Source: Annulohypoxylon bovei var. microspora (taxonomy: Eukaryota; Ascomycota; Sordariomycetes; Xylariales; Hypoxylaceae). Taken from it: a stretch of DNA of 41,613 nt. This document shows positions 1 to 13,158 of this stretch, piece after piece (position 1 is the stretch's first letter; the number at the start of each line of letters is the position of its first letter). The translations under genes and the position numbers were made by a program. The DNA lies in NCBI GenBank assembly GCA_022836615.1, contig MU405420.1, positions 1 to 41,613 on the forward strand. Reading direction: 5' to 3'. The notes under the pieces are model-generated. The model was not told the DNA's origin. It did no database searches and saw nothing but the letters and a program-made list of their open reading frames with translations.

Positions 1-801
1 TTAATATAATGATTTCTTTAAACTTTATAATTATTTCATTACTTTTATTTTTTAATAAAATTATTAAATTAAATATTTTAAACGTATTTATTAATAAAAA
101 ATTTTATAAAATATTATTAAAAGTAATTCGTATAATAAAAGTTATTAATTTTAAAACGAAATTATTAATAAATTTATTTAATGATTATTAATTAATAACG
201 TCGTTATTAAGTTATTATTTATTAAGTAATTATTTTTTAAATATTTTAAAAAAAATGTTAAGTTTTAAAGGAAAATTAAGTTTATTATCCGTTATATTTT
301 AAAAAGTTATAAAAATTATTACATAAATTAATAATTCATTATTAAAATATTAATTAAATGATAAATTAATTATTATCGTTAATTTAATATTAATTTATTA
401 CCATTTATTATTATTTTAAAGCCTTTTATATTAACTTTTAAATTATAATTTAAAGTGTTTTTAAAAGTATTTTTTTAATTTATGCGTGGTTATTTTTCGG
501 TTAACTTTTATATAATAAATGTAAATTAATAAATTTTTACGTTTATTATTTTTAAAAGTTATAAAAGTATATTTATCGTTTTTATTTTAATTTTTTAAGT
601 GTTTTATTTTTTATTTTTTATATTAAATAATTTTAATAATTTCATTAATGGTAATTATAAGCTTAATAATGATTTTATTAAATACACGTTTTAAAATAAG
701 GTTATAATTTTAAAAAAATAAAATAAAAAAAATGTTATATTTAAGGTTAAATGAAAATAAGAATTTATATATTAAATAAAAGTTTAAAATTATATAAATT
801 T

Positions 802-946
802 TATAAGGTAGTAGTTAATATAAAGGTTATAAAGTAGTTATATTTCTTAGGTTTTTTAATGTGTAAAGCTTTTTTATATAAAGTTACGTTTAATCCATTT
901 AAAGATATAACTTTTTATTTTAATTACCTTTACGCCACTTTTAATA
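802..946 (-). repeat. Long terminal repeat, left copy (inferred 3' LTR)
   Basis: This 145-bp copy aligns end to end with 10224-10368 without indels. It is preceded by AATTT at 797-801, one half of the target-site duplication. It is followed by a T/C-rich tract that would be the polypurine tract if the element reads on the minus strand. Confidence 0.8.
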
Positions 947-3900
947 TTTGCTTTCTTTAACGAAAAAAAGATAACGTTTATGTTATAACTTTAAAATCTT
1001 ATATAAATTAATTGATGTTATTTTAACGGCGTCGATTATAACGATTCTTTAGGTTTAAAATCTATTATTAATCTTTTTTAAAGCTTTGGTAAAAATAATT
1101 AAAATAATTCAATGTTTTAATTTAGGTTAAAATTATTTACGTAAACACCTTTTAACACCTTTTTTATTATATTTTATAACTTAATGATATTTATTTTTAT
1201 TTTTATTTTGTTATTTTTGGTTTTTACTTTTAATTTATTGAGTTTATTATTAATTTAATTAACGTTATTTTTTAAATAATATAATTGAAAGTTTAATTTA
1301 ATGTTTATAGTGATAGCGTTTGGTTATACCGTTTTTTCGTTAAAAAAATATTTTTAAAATGGGGGTAAGATTTGTTTTTTTATTAATTATGTAAGTTATA
1401 TTAATCTTGTATTATAAATTAAGTTGTTAATAACTTTTGGTATTATGTTAAATTTATTTTTGGTATTTCTTAATATTTGTAATGTTTTTAAGTTATTTAT
1501 GTTAAGTAAATGTGGTCGTTATTTATTTAATATATTTTACTTATCTTATTTTATTTTTTATTTAAATATTTGTACTTCTTTTAAGTGTGTTAATGTTATG
1601 TAATATAAGTGGTTAATGGATGGTTTTATATTAATTACGATTTGTGATAAGTAATATGCGACTTTCTTTTCGTTATATTAAGGTTAAATGAAGTAGTAAA
1701 ATATAATTATTCCATAATATTAACGAGGTTTAATATATCCTTCGAATAACGTTGTTTTGTTTAATTGTAATCGACTTTTTTTAATTAATATACATTTATT
1801 TATTATTTTGATTTTATTTTAATTTTTAACTTCGTTTAATGTTTATATGCATTTTAATATTTATAATTTATTAGTTATTATTATAATAACTTTAATATTA
1901 AATAAATTCGTTTCGGTTATTTTTTAATTGAAATTATGGAAAAGATTTATTTTATTATTAATGTTTAATATGTTTGAATATATAAGAATGAAAAAATTTA
2001 TTATTGTGTGTATTTAAATATATAAAAATGGAAAATTTATTAGAATGTGTATTTAAATATGTAGGAATAAAAAGTTTATTAAAATTATAAAGATAAAAAA
2101 TTTTAAATTTTTAAAACATTAATTAAATTTAATTTAAATAATAATTTAACAGAATTTGGAGTGTAAGGTATAAATTATTATAAACGGTTAATAATATATA
2201 TTATTATGTATTTATATTGTAAAAAGATTAATTATGAAGTATTACCCGTATTGTAAGAGGGTTAATTACAAATTATTTTTTTTATTTTTAAGTTATCGTT
2301 TTGTTAAAAGTATTACTTTGATGTTGGTTTTGGGAATCGATATAACATTTTGTTTATTTTTTTTTATATTTTTTATTAATGTTTTGTTATTATTTTTTGC
2401 TTTGTTTGTGGGTACCTTATTATTTTTTTGGTTTGTAGATTTAATTTTTAATTTATTTAATCCCATTGGATATTTTTTATTATATTCTTTTATAAATTCC
2501 ATTACATTTTATATTAATAATTTTTATGGATACCACATATCGTGTATTAACGAGTAATCCTTTTAATGGATAAAATATTTAAAAATTAATTAATTACTTT
2601 ATTTATTAACTTTTTTTTATAATAATGTTTTTATTTTATATAATATTTAATCTTTTGTATTACTTTCGATGATTATGTAACCCGCTTATAATCGTCGCCT
2701 TTTGTAGGGATTTTTATTTTACGAGATTTTATAAAATTACGTTATTAATATTATTTTATATATTTTCCATTATTTTAATAATTTTAATTTATAAGTTAAA
2801 TCCTCGATTCGTTTAATAATTATAATTGGATTAATTTTTTAAATTTTAAATTTCCTTAAATAATTCTTAAATAATTTATATTTTTTATAAAGTTTAAAAT
2901 ATATTTATTCATTAATTTTAAATTTAATTAACTTATATTTCATATTGTATTTCATTTTATTATCCATTATTACAAAATTAATAATTATTTTTACTTTTAA
3001 TTAATATGTTTTGCATAATATATTATAATCCATAACATTTCATGGCATTTTAAATATTAATAACATTAATTTAAGCTTAAATTTTAACATAACTTCGTTT
3101 AAGAATATATTTAATATTAATGATTTAAAATTATTAATATTATGTTATAACGATGGTATAATATATAATCATAATACTTTAATTTTAATTAAATAATAAA
3201 ATTATATAATTATTTTTATTTCTTAATTACATCGTTTTAATTAACCGTCCGTTTATAAATAATAATTTATTAATAATATTAATATTATACCCATTCGCGT
3301 AAATATAAATTATTATACATTTAACGTAAATTTTAAATTGCGGTCTAATATTACTTTAATTAATATTCTTTAATTATAAAGTAAAAATGCATGAAATAAT
3401 TGATTTGCTTATTTTTCAACGGTATATTTCGTATTTCCAAGTATTAATATTATTTTTTTAAAAAATTTACAAGTTATTATTATTAGTGTATTAAAATAAT
3501 CATATTTTAAGATTGTTTATGCACTTTTTTTTAATAATACCTTTAATAAAACAATAATAAAATCTTATATTATTATGTTATATAGTATTGTTAAAGAATT
3601 AATGGGTAATAGTTTTTTATGGGGTTTTGATTTATTCGTTTGGTTTTTTTAATAAATTAGATATTAATTAATATATTTTTGAATTTTCTTTGTTATGCCT
3701 TGTATTTGAATTTTTTTAAATTTATATAACATTTTTTTTGCTTTAAAATAATAATGTTAATCATGTATTATTTCGAATATATCTTTTTTGTAATTTATTA
3801 AAATAATTAATCATTTTTAACCAATGTTAATAACGTGGTATATTAATTCTTTTCATAGTTTATATTTATATTATTTTATTATATCGTTTTTTTTTTTTAC

Positions 3901-6900
3901 TTTTATTTTTTTAAGTATTTTATGTATTTGGTTAAGTCTTTTATTTTAGTTGTATCCATTGATGATTTTTTACCGAAATTTGTTTATTATTTTTACTTTA
4001 ATTATAATTAAAACAAAATCATTTATAACGTCATTAAATATTAATTTAATATCGTTTTTTGATTTTTTATTATTGTAATAATTTAGCATTATTAATAAAC
4101 AAAACAACGCATTTAATATTAAATTCATTTTTCTTAGGATATGATGGATATTTAAATTAAATTAAAATAAAAAATTTAACATAATTATAAGCTTCGTATT
4201 CATTTTATTAATATTTATAATTTTAAAAATTTATTAATTCATAATCCCTTTCGTTGCTTTATAATTTATTAATATTTGAATGTATTTTTTGCAAGATTGT
4301 AATCTTGTTTTTTACATTCAAGCAATTTAAACAAGGTAAATAACTTTTAATTCGATTACTTCGTATTATAATTTAACCTTAATTAATATTTTGGATATAA
4401 ATAATATTAATTGAATTTTATCGATCGGAATATTTGGCGTTCCATTTTATTTATTATCGTTGTAATGAAATATTATTACTTTTAATCCGCGTTATTTCGA
4501 AGCGTTAATTTTAAGAAACATTATTTTATTATAATTCCAATGAAATAAAATATGTGGATTAATTAATTTACGTTATAATATTACGAAAGATTTGATTTTT
4601 TTTTTTATTGGTTTAAATTTCATTTTCGTTGTGAATTTTTATTAAATTGTTTTAATAGTTTTTTTCTTTTCTTTATTAACCGTTAACATTTTTATTTTAT
4701 GGTTTTACAATGGTTTCACTTTTTATTAATATTATAATATATGTTTATGTAAAAACCCGGTTATATTAATGTAGGTTTTAAGATTTATTAAGTTTATTAA
4801 TATTTTGATTTTTTTAATGGTTATTATTTATTTATTTATAAGTACCATTCTTTCATTATTTACGGTAAAACTTAATAATATTATTTTAAGATATTTTAAA
4901 TATAATTTAATAGGTGAAAATGTTAATCCCACATTTTTATATATGTTAAATATTTTGCTTAAATGTTTTAAATGTTCTTTTTTTATATTATTAAATATAA
5001 TTATATTGTTAATGTATGCTTTTATGAATCCTTTGAAAGGTTATAATTTTTAATCCATAAAGTGTTGTGTGTACGTTAATAAATTCTTAAAACTTATTAA
5101 AGTTATATTTAATATTTTAAGACCTTTTAGGGATATAATTGTCATTTTATTGCGATGTTTTAACGCGATCGGAAGTTAATGGAAAAAAGTTACGGCATTT
5201 ATTATATTATAATATTTTTTATTTTTTATTAATTAAACGATTTTTTTTTACCTTAGTAAGGGATAAATATTTGATAATGTATTGTTGTTTAATGAACGTA
5301 GGTTAATTATAACTTTTCTTTTACATTTATTATTAATTATTTTTTATATTATAAAATATAAGCATTTAAATAAGATTACTTACTTTATTTAATTCATTTT
5401 ACTTTTAATATACATTGCATCGAAGGTTTGATTTAAGAATTCATGATCTTAAACATTTAAAAAATATACACCTTTGGGTTTATATATTTTTTCTTAGTTT
5501 TTAAATAATTTAATTATTATTTTTTTATTTTTTAACATATTAATAACGCCATAATCTTTTTATATATTAAATTCCTTAATAAATAAAATAAGTTATTTAA
5601 TAAACTTTTAATTATTTGCGTAATAATATATCTCATTATCCGTGGTTAATGTGGGGTATTTTAATAATTTTATTCTTAAATTTAAAATAATAAAATATTT
5701 ATATTTTTTTTATTTAAGTAACTTTTATAAGTCATTTTATGACTTTTCCTTAACCATTAATATATTATAAATTTCGTTATTTAAATTGAATTTTTTAATA
5801 ATCCATTTATTATTAATTTTATCCTTATTATATATAATTATTACTTAAGTTAAATTAATTTTCTCTTATATAATTACGAAGTTTTTGTGTTTTATAATTT
5901 CTTATATTATTTTAAGGCGTTTATGGTGGGGAAAGATAATTAATTTATTTCCGTGGTTAAAGAAAAATATTTTTTTTGTTAAATTTATATTATAAATATT
6001 AAACATTATTCCTTTAATTTCAAGATTAAATTAAAAGTTTTTACCTTTTAATAAATTATAATAATAAATTAGTATCGATATACAAGTTTTATTAAGTATT
6101 TTAATATAATCCCGTATTATAATTTTATAATTTATAACGTAATTAAATTTATAATATTTTATTAAAATCCAAATTAATGGGCATATAATAAATATTATTA
6201 AATTCCTTTAATAATTTATAATTATTTTATACTTATCGAAGAAATTAATTTTTAATAATAAATTAAATTATAATCTTTTATTATTAATTTATGTTTTAAC
6301 GAAAATATATATAATTATTATTTAATTGTTTTTATTTTATCTAAATATTTATAAATGAAACTTTATTTTTTAAATTAAACTTATATTTTTTAAAATTATT
6401 TTATGTATTAATATTAATTTTTCAAGTGTGAACATTTCGTAGTTATTTATGAATGTATTGAGTTATTTCTTATTAATCATTTTATTCGATGTTTTTATAT
6501 TAGCATATACGGTCGATATTTATTAATTATTATTTATTATTTAGATTTTGGTATTAATATATTTTTTTAAATTAATTTTTAATAATGTTATAAGGATAAT
6601 GTTATATATTCAAATACTTCGATTATTTTTTAATTTTTAAATTGTTTTTTCTGCTTTATTAACATGAAGTGTTTTTTTTTAAAATGTTTTTGATTTTTTG
6701 GTTATTATTTTATTTTATATTTTATGTTTTATTTGTTTTTATATAAAATATTTATTTAAGATTTTTTTTATAAATGGGGATATATATATAATAAAATTAT
6801 ATTATAATAAAATATCAGGTTATTATTAATTTTCTTAGTTTATTAGGGAATTTAATCGCTGTTGTTTCGATTTTAATTTTTATTGTTTTTTTCATAAAGA

Positions 6901-7400
6901 GTAATTATAAATACGCTTTATAAATTTTATACATTTATTAATATATATATGTTTAAAATAGTTTTGTTACGTGTTAAATCGTTTATAATACTTCTGGTAT
7001 ATATATTTATTACGGGTATTAAAATAAATAATATAAGTAAAAATGTTTAATTAATTATTATTATTTACGTTTTCTTTATAATTTTCCATTAAAAAGTATC
7101 CGTTTGTTTTAAGTTTGCTTTTTTTTTTTTTATGTTTTAAATTATTATATTTATACTTTATTATTTATTTCAAATAATTCTTTTTTCAATTATTTTTACC
7201 TTATTAACCTTATCGTTAAAAATGTTTATATGGTTAATTATTATTTTTATATTAACGATATTAATTAAAGCGATGTTTTTATTAGCCTTGTGATTATTAA
7301 TTGCTTTGTTAATAATTTAAACGTCCACAATTGTTTCATTATGGGCGGTTTTTTTAATTATTTTAATAATCATTACGGTAATTATTACGGTATAAATAAT

Positions 7401-7436
7401 TATTATTATATTGTTGGTTATTATTATATTGTTGGT
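7401..7436. repeat. Tandem 18-bp repeat inside the left LTR element
   Basis: Two perfect consecutive 18-bp units (7401-7418 and 7419-7436) are followed by degenerate relatives to about 7500. On the minus strand one frame of the unit reads Gln-Gln-Tyr-Asn-Asn-Asn. This would suit a Q/N-rich linker in a gag-like polyprotein given the inferred minus orientation. The coding interpretation is inference; the repeat itself is visible. Confidence 0.6.
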
Positions 7437-8968
7437 TATTAAAATATAAACGATTATTATTATATTATTAACCGTTATATAAACGATTACCATATTTACG
7501 ATTACTAATTAATAAACAATTTTTTCGTTCATAATTTAAATTATAATATATTTTAAATAGGTTTAATTATTCGTCATGATTTAAATTATAATATAATTTA
7601 AAAAAGATTAATTAATCATTGTTAAGTTTATTATATTACATTAATGTTATGTTGGTTACATTTATAATAATCATTTATATTAAATTTGTTATTAAATTTA
7701 TTAATAACCCATTAAACATTCGTTAACCCATTAATATTATTATAAAGTCCTTTTTTTTAAATGTTAATAATTAACCTTTCCATGTTTATTATTTATTTCT
7801 TAAAAAATGAAAGTAAATTTTAAGTTTTATTTTAATTTTAAATTAAAATATTAATATATGTAAATTATTATTTAATACATTATAAATTATTAATAAGTGT
7901 TAAATAATTCAATTCATATAAATTACGTAATAATTACATATTAATTTTATAACCCATGATTTAATGGATATATTTTATAAATAATTATCCTTGGTATATT
8001 TCGCATTTTTCATAAAAGTAATAACCTTTAATTTAAAGATTTTAAAATAATCGAAAAATCGTTTTAATGTTACTTTATTATTTATTAACATTTAACTTTT
8101 TTCCATAAATATTAATATATTTATTTACTATTATTAAACTTTTCCATATAATAATTATAAAAATCATTATCGAATAAAGTTTATACGGTTATTTATAATA
8201 CATGTTACTTATATTAATTCGATAAATAAATATATATTTCATTAAATAATTTTTTTATTAACCATAACCACTTTATTAAAGTTAATTAATAAAAAAAAAT
8301 TTAATTAAAAGAAATTAATGTTTTTTAAGTTCCAATTATCACCATAATCGTTTCTTTAATTATTTTATATTACTTTACGAATATCCCGTATAACGTTAAA
8401 AAGCAATTAAGTTATATTTTTTACTTATGTTATAAAAATTAAATGAAATGTTTATACCATTTTAATAATACGTTTTATTAATATTATTTCTTTTATAACA
8501 TTAATGTTAAAAAATAAAAGTAATAATTAAAATATTCCATTATCGTTATTAAATATTAATTTATTATTTATATTTTTATTAATTATTATTTCATTAATTT
8601 ATGTAAATACCTTTAACTTTATATATAGATTAATTTATATATCACACTTTTTTATAAATATATAAACCGTTATATATATACATTAAATTAACGATTTAAT
8701 ATAAAACTTAAGTTTTTATACGTTTAATAATAAAAAGGATAGTTTAATAAAAATAATATTTAATTAAATCCATAAAAATTTAAACTTTTTAAATTTAAAT
8801 AAAAATAAGTCGAACACTTTTAATTTCGATAATATAATAAGTTATAAACAAGACGTTGCTAATTTAATTATCGTTATTTTAAATATAATAAGTTTTAATT
8901 TAGGCGTTATTAATTGTGGCGTGGGTACGATAAATAGTTTTAACGATTATAACATTTATAACGTAAAT

Positions 8969-9178
8969 ATAATAATTTATAGCTTAAATATAATAAGTTA
9001 TGGCGTGGGTATAATGATTTATGGTTTAAACATAATAAATTATGGCGTAAATATAATAAGTTATAACATAAATATAATAAATTATAACGTAGGTATAATA
9101 AGTAATGGTGTAAGTATAATAACTTGTAACTTAAGTATAATAAATTATAGCGTGGGCATAATAAGTTATAACATAATA
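8969..9178. repeat. 21-bp tandem repeat array, 10 units
   Basis: Ten consecutive units of exactly 21 bp each start ATAAT and most end in a GTRRRT- or TTAARY-like tail; one more degenerate unit lies just upstream (about 8948-8968). The unit differences are mostly A/G and C/T transitions, as expected if a uniform array was mutated by RIP. The 21-bp period keeps a frame, so the plus strand stays open from 8921 to 9319 as a heptad repeat rich in Ile, Tyr, Asn, Gly and Val. I do not take that frame as a real gene. The array sits inside the LTR element and was probably a heptad repeat in its coding region. Confidence 0.75.
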
Positions 9179-10223
9179 AGAATTTATAATTTAAATAATT
9201 TTAATTATAATGTAGTAAACAATTATAATTTAAACGATTATATTTTAATTAATATTAATGATTACGGTTTCGATTATAGAATAAATAAGATTAATAATAA
9301 TAAATTAAATGGTAATTAAATTCGTAATAAATCTTAAAATAATTTCTTTAATTTTGCAAATGATTTAACCTTTAAGGGTAATAAATCTTTATGTAAATTA
9401 ATTTATAAGTCCTTAAACTTTATATTTTTATTATCATTAAAAATTTAAAAACCGATAATATTTTTTTACTTTAATAATATAAGAGATATAGGAAATTTCG
9501 TTTTAAATTATACCTTAAATAATAAAAATCGAAGATTTAATATTAATAAATATAAATATAATTCATTAAATTTATTTTAAAACTTAAGAATATTTATAAT
9601 TTATTTAAGGTTATATATTATTATTAATTAAGAAAAGTTTCGTGTAATTTAAATAATTATCGATGGTGTTATAATTATAATTCCAAATACTTTTAAAAAA
9701 TTAACGTAAAATTTAAATAAGTAAATCTTATAATTTAATATACATTAAATTATTATAGAATTTTTGTAATTTAATAAGAAGGTAATAATTTGTATTATTT
9801 TTTAAGATTATGAAAATAATGATATATGTTTGAATAAAAATAAATTAAGATAATTAAAAAAGGATTATAAAAGGTATATAATGAAAAAATGGATTAATTA
9901 AATTTTAACGAATATAAGTTAATATTTAAATAATTAAGCTTAAATTAAATTTTATTAAAGAAGGTGCGATAATTAAATATAATAAATGCGTAGGTTATAA
10001 TACGCATATTTTTCATTTATATATTTTTTTTTTATGGTAAGTCTTTAATTAACTTTAAATAGCTTCGTATTTCGAATTAATTTTAAGTAATGGGTAAGAA
10101 TCTAATCCTTTCTTTACGTTGTTAATATAAAGGGGTAAAAATTTTATTTATTACTTTATAAAATAAACTTTTAAGAATAAATTAACGTTAAAGCGTTACA
10201 TAACGGTAGGTAAAGTTATTAAT

Positions 10224-10368
10224 TATAAGGTAATAATTAATATAAAAATTATAAAATAATTATATTTCTTAAGTTTTTTAATATATAAAACTTTTTTATA
10301 TGGAGTTATGCTTAATTCATCCAAGGATATAACTTTTTACTTTAGCCACTTTTACACCACTTTTAATA
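10224..10368 (-). repeat. Long terminal repeat, right copy (inferred 5' LTR)
   Basis: This is the second 145-bp copy, followed by AATTT at 10369-10373, which matches the duplication left of the first LTR exactly. It shares long blocks with the left copy, such as TTATATTTCTTA and GATATAACTTTTTA. Mismatches are transitions. No recognisable primer-binding site remains beside it. Confidence 0.8.
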
Positions 10369-12009
10369 AATTTCGTTAAATTTTTTAAAATCGTTTTAAA
10401 TTTATTATAATTTAATTAATAACGTTATAATAAATTTCTTAATATTAAAATTAATAATATTTTATTTAATAATTAAACTTTAAAATATTATATTATTTTT
10501 AAGTTTATAATTTTTTTTTAAAATCATTTAAAAATCTTTAATAATTTAATAATTTATTATTAACTTTTTTAAGTTAAGATTTAATTTAAAACGTATAAAT
10601 CCAAGGTATTTATTAATGTTATTATTTTAAACTTTTTATTTTTTTTAAAGTTTAATTATTATTAAATTTTAATATTTTAAATTATTTATTATAAATTTTA
10701 CCACTTATTTTCCATTAAATAATAATTTATTATATTTAAAAATTCTTAAATAATTCGGAACTTTTTAATTAAATTATATTTATTCGTTTAATAATTATAA
10801 AATTATAATTTTATTTAATATATTTTAATTATTTTTAATTTCATCGAATATTATAAATTATATCGACGTTTTTACGCCTTTAATTTCGTTAACGTTATTT
10901 TAATGGTTTCATTACCGATCGTAAATTTAAATCGGTTTTAATTAAAGGTTCGGTTATAATAAATATTAATAATTATATAATAATATTTAAAACGTTATTT
11001 TTATTCGACTTAAAAATGTTTTTTTTAAATGTTAAATTTTCGATAAATATTAAAAAATTACGAAAAGTAATGATTTTAAAATTAAATAAATTAATTTTAA
11101 AGTTATTAAAAAATAAATGAAATGAAATATTAATCGTTATTAATAATAAAAGTTTAAAAAGTAATAATAAAAGTAAATAATTAAAATTAAATAAATAATT
11201 TTAAATAAAAATGTTAAAATGTTTCGATTTTAATTTTTTAATTTATTATATAAAATAAAGGAAATTATGTTCATTAAAAAATTTAATGAAATTAAATTTT
11301 TAAATTAACCTTTTTTAAAAATTATATTTTAATTTTTTATTATTATTTAATATTAATGTTATTATTATTATGTTTTTTTTCGTTATTTAAAAAATAAAAA
11401 TAAAACGTTCGTAATTTTATTAAAACCGTATTATAAAATTTATTAACATTTTTTAATAATGTCGTAATAAATATAATTTTTAATTATAAATAAATTATTT
11501 AAACGTTATTATTATTTTATTAAATGTTTAATTACGTTTATAATTTTTATATTAATAACTTTTATAATTTAATTAAAGCTTAATTTAATAAATCGATAAT
11601 ATTTTATTATTAAACTTTTTTAATTATTTCGGTATTATTTTATTTAAAAAAATTATATTATAAAATTTTTAACATTATATTTATATTAAAATAAATAAGT
11701 AAATATTAATAATTACTTATATTCTTTTAAATTTAACGTAATAAAAATTACATTAATTATTTTTTTAATTTATTATATTTTTATATAAATCATTAATTTA
11801 AAGATTTCGCAAATAAAATAAAATAATAATAATTACGAACTTTTAAATTTATAATTTATTATAATAAACGTAAGTTATAAATATTATTATTATTTATTAA
11901 AAAATTTTATTATTATAAATATATAATAAGAAATAAATAATATATATAAATGTTATAAATATAAGGTGTATTCATTTATTAGTATTTTTAACCACTTAAT
12001 ATTTTAATA

Positions 12010-13158
12010 TTATATACCTGCTCATTCACTCGAGGTTTAACACTCACATCTCATTTCATGATACTCAGTCCTAAACATTTGGTGGTATCCCCGGATGGAT
12101 TCTATTTTTACTTACAAGCTTGCTTAGCTTTGGGCTTACGCTTTGGAGGTCTTAGTTGCTGACACTAACAGAGGAATATTTCGTTCGTCTCATTGGATGC
12201 CTAACACCGCCAGCTGAATTCGAACTAGACCGTTAGTTCCGAAAAACTGACACCAAGGAGCTAAGGGCAGAAAAGCGATCAGCACTGCCACGGATGAGGC
12301 TTGAGATAGCCTGATGGTGAGCTAACGGAGACCGGCTGACCGGCGCAGCTTTTTACGTAGAGCACGACATCTTGCTATTCTCACCAATAATAACTTGACG
12401 ATCGATGATAACGATAGCCTATATCTTAATACTCCCTCTTATGGCTAAGACTGTAAGCCATGTGTATTGTCGACTTTTTTCTCAGCCTCAACACCATCGG
12501 CATGGTAAGCCTTCAGGACCATGCCAAGCCTAGCCATCGTCCTGCAGAGGATCAAAAGTCTGTCATGTGCGGTGTTGGCACCATTCGAGAGGCTTCGTTA
12601 TGCGAAAGGGCTGCTTGAGAAGTGGCTGTCGGGGTATTTTTGGAGGTTTTGTTTGCACTTTACCTGCTTCGGCTGATAATCGTGGAATAACGAGGCGCGA
12701 CTATTAGACCGACTATCGCGTCATTGTGTAGGAGTTGATAGCAAAAGCAATTGGTAGCTGATGTTATGCACCTGAATTGTCTTAAAGAATATCGTATTGA
12801 ATTGCCTAGTCTACCTGGGCGTCGATAGACTGGTATGAAAGCTGATGAGATTTTACGTAAACAGTATGACGCTTATTTGTATTTCGGCAATTCTTTTCGT
12901 AAGACACCTTATAGCATACTTCGTTGCTATTCGTTTATATACTGCACTTGTAGGCCCCTCACTACTGTCAGCACTTCGGAGGTTATGGTTCCTGGACTAG
13001 ACAGCTGTGACAGGGGGGAAGGTTAAAAATGTTGGAACTCGGAACGCAGTCATGCGGGTTTGGGGCCTCTGAGCATCGTGGCTAACCATCGGCTTTGAAC
13101 ATACTGGGCTAGTTTTACTTATTAATTTCATCAAGTTGGTAACTGGCGTCTATTAGGA
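12010..13158. other. Intergenic, no gene recognised
   Basis: Composition is balanced here, in contrast to the AT block on its left. I find no convincing gene. A 63-codon plus-strand frame (12835-13026) has no recognisable motif and no coding-like base usage. There is one perfect 8-bp stem with an 11-nt loop (GGCATGGT at 12499-12506, ACCATGCC at 12518-12525). The region may hold decayed coding DNA, but nothing I can name. Confidence 0.5.

Larger units (their letters stand above)
802..10368 (-). mobile_element. RIP-mutated LTR retrotransposon (145-bp LTRs)
   Basis: Two direct repeats of identical length (802-946 and 10224-10368) bound a 9567-bp segment. The bases just outside, 797-801 and 10369-10373, are both AATTT, a perfect 5-bp target-site duplication. 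The LTRs start TATAAGG and end TTAATA, which fits TG...CA ends after RIP. They differ, as far as I can align them, by C/T and G/A transitions. Next to the left LTR (947-958) is a pyrimidine tract that reads as a polypurine tract on the minus strand, so I infer minus-strand transcription. No intact gag or pol frame survives and I cannot assign a superfamily. The length is generous for one element, so a further nested insertion is possible. Confidence 0.8.
1..12010. repeat. AT-rich, RIP-degraded repeat block (left)
   Basis: The sequence is overwhelmingly A and T, with TpA very common. The few remaining C and G bases sit largely in CpG or in runs, while CpA and TpG are depleted. This is the classic signature of repeat-induced point mutation in filamentous ascomycetes. 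Stops occur in all frames. The handful of short ORFs here (for example 2234-2557, 4805-5053, 8921-9319) are low-complexity and match no family I recognise. The block contains one definable LTR element (802-10368). The flanks 1-801 and 10369-12010 are also AT-rich and are presumably older repeat into which that element inserted, but I could not find their ends. The switch to balanced composition near 12010 is abrupt. Confidence 0.85.

Noticed and set aside
2234..2557. 107-codon plus-strand frame and an overlapping 69-codon minus-strand frame
   Set aside because: Phe/Leu/Ile- or Lys/Asn-dominated translations are what AT-rich DNA gives by chance; no motif is seen and the frames sit inside the LTR element.
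4805..5053. 82-codon hydrophobic frame
   Set aside because: It starts at TTG, has low-complexity hydrophobic composition set by AT content, and lies inside the RIP-mutated element.
8969..9178. CRISPR-like array
   Set aside because: The units are contiguous with no spacers, in a fungal transposon.
8921..9319. 132-codon frame over the 21-bp tandem array
   Set aside because: It stays open because the repeat period is a multiple of three; there is no ATG at its start and no family match, so I report it as a repeat.
12835..13026. 63-codon frame in the left spacer
   Set aside because: No motif, no coding-like third-base pattern, and no neighbouring exon.
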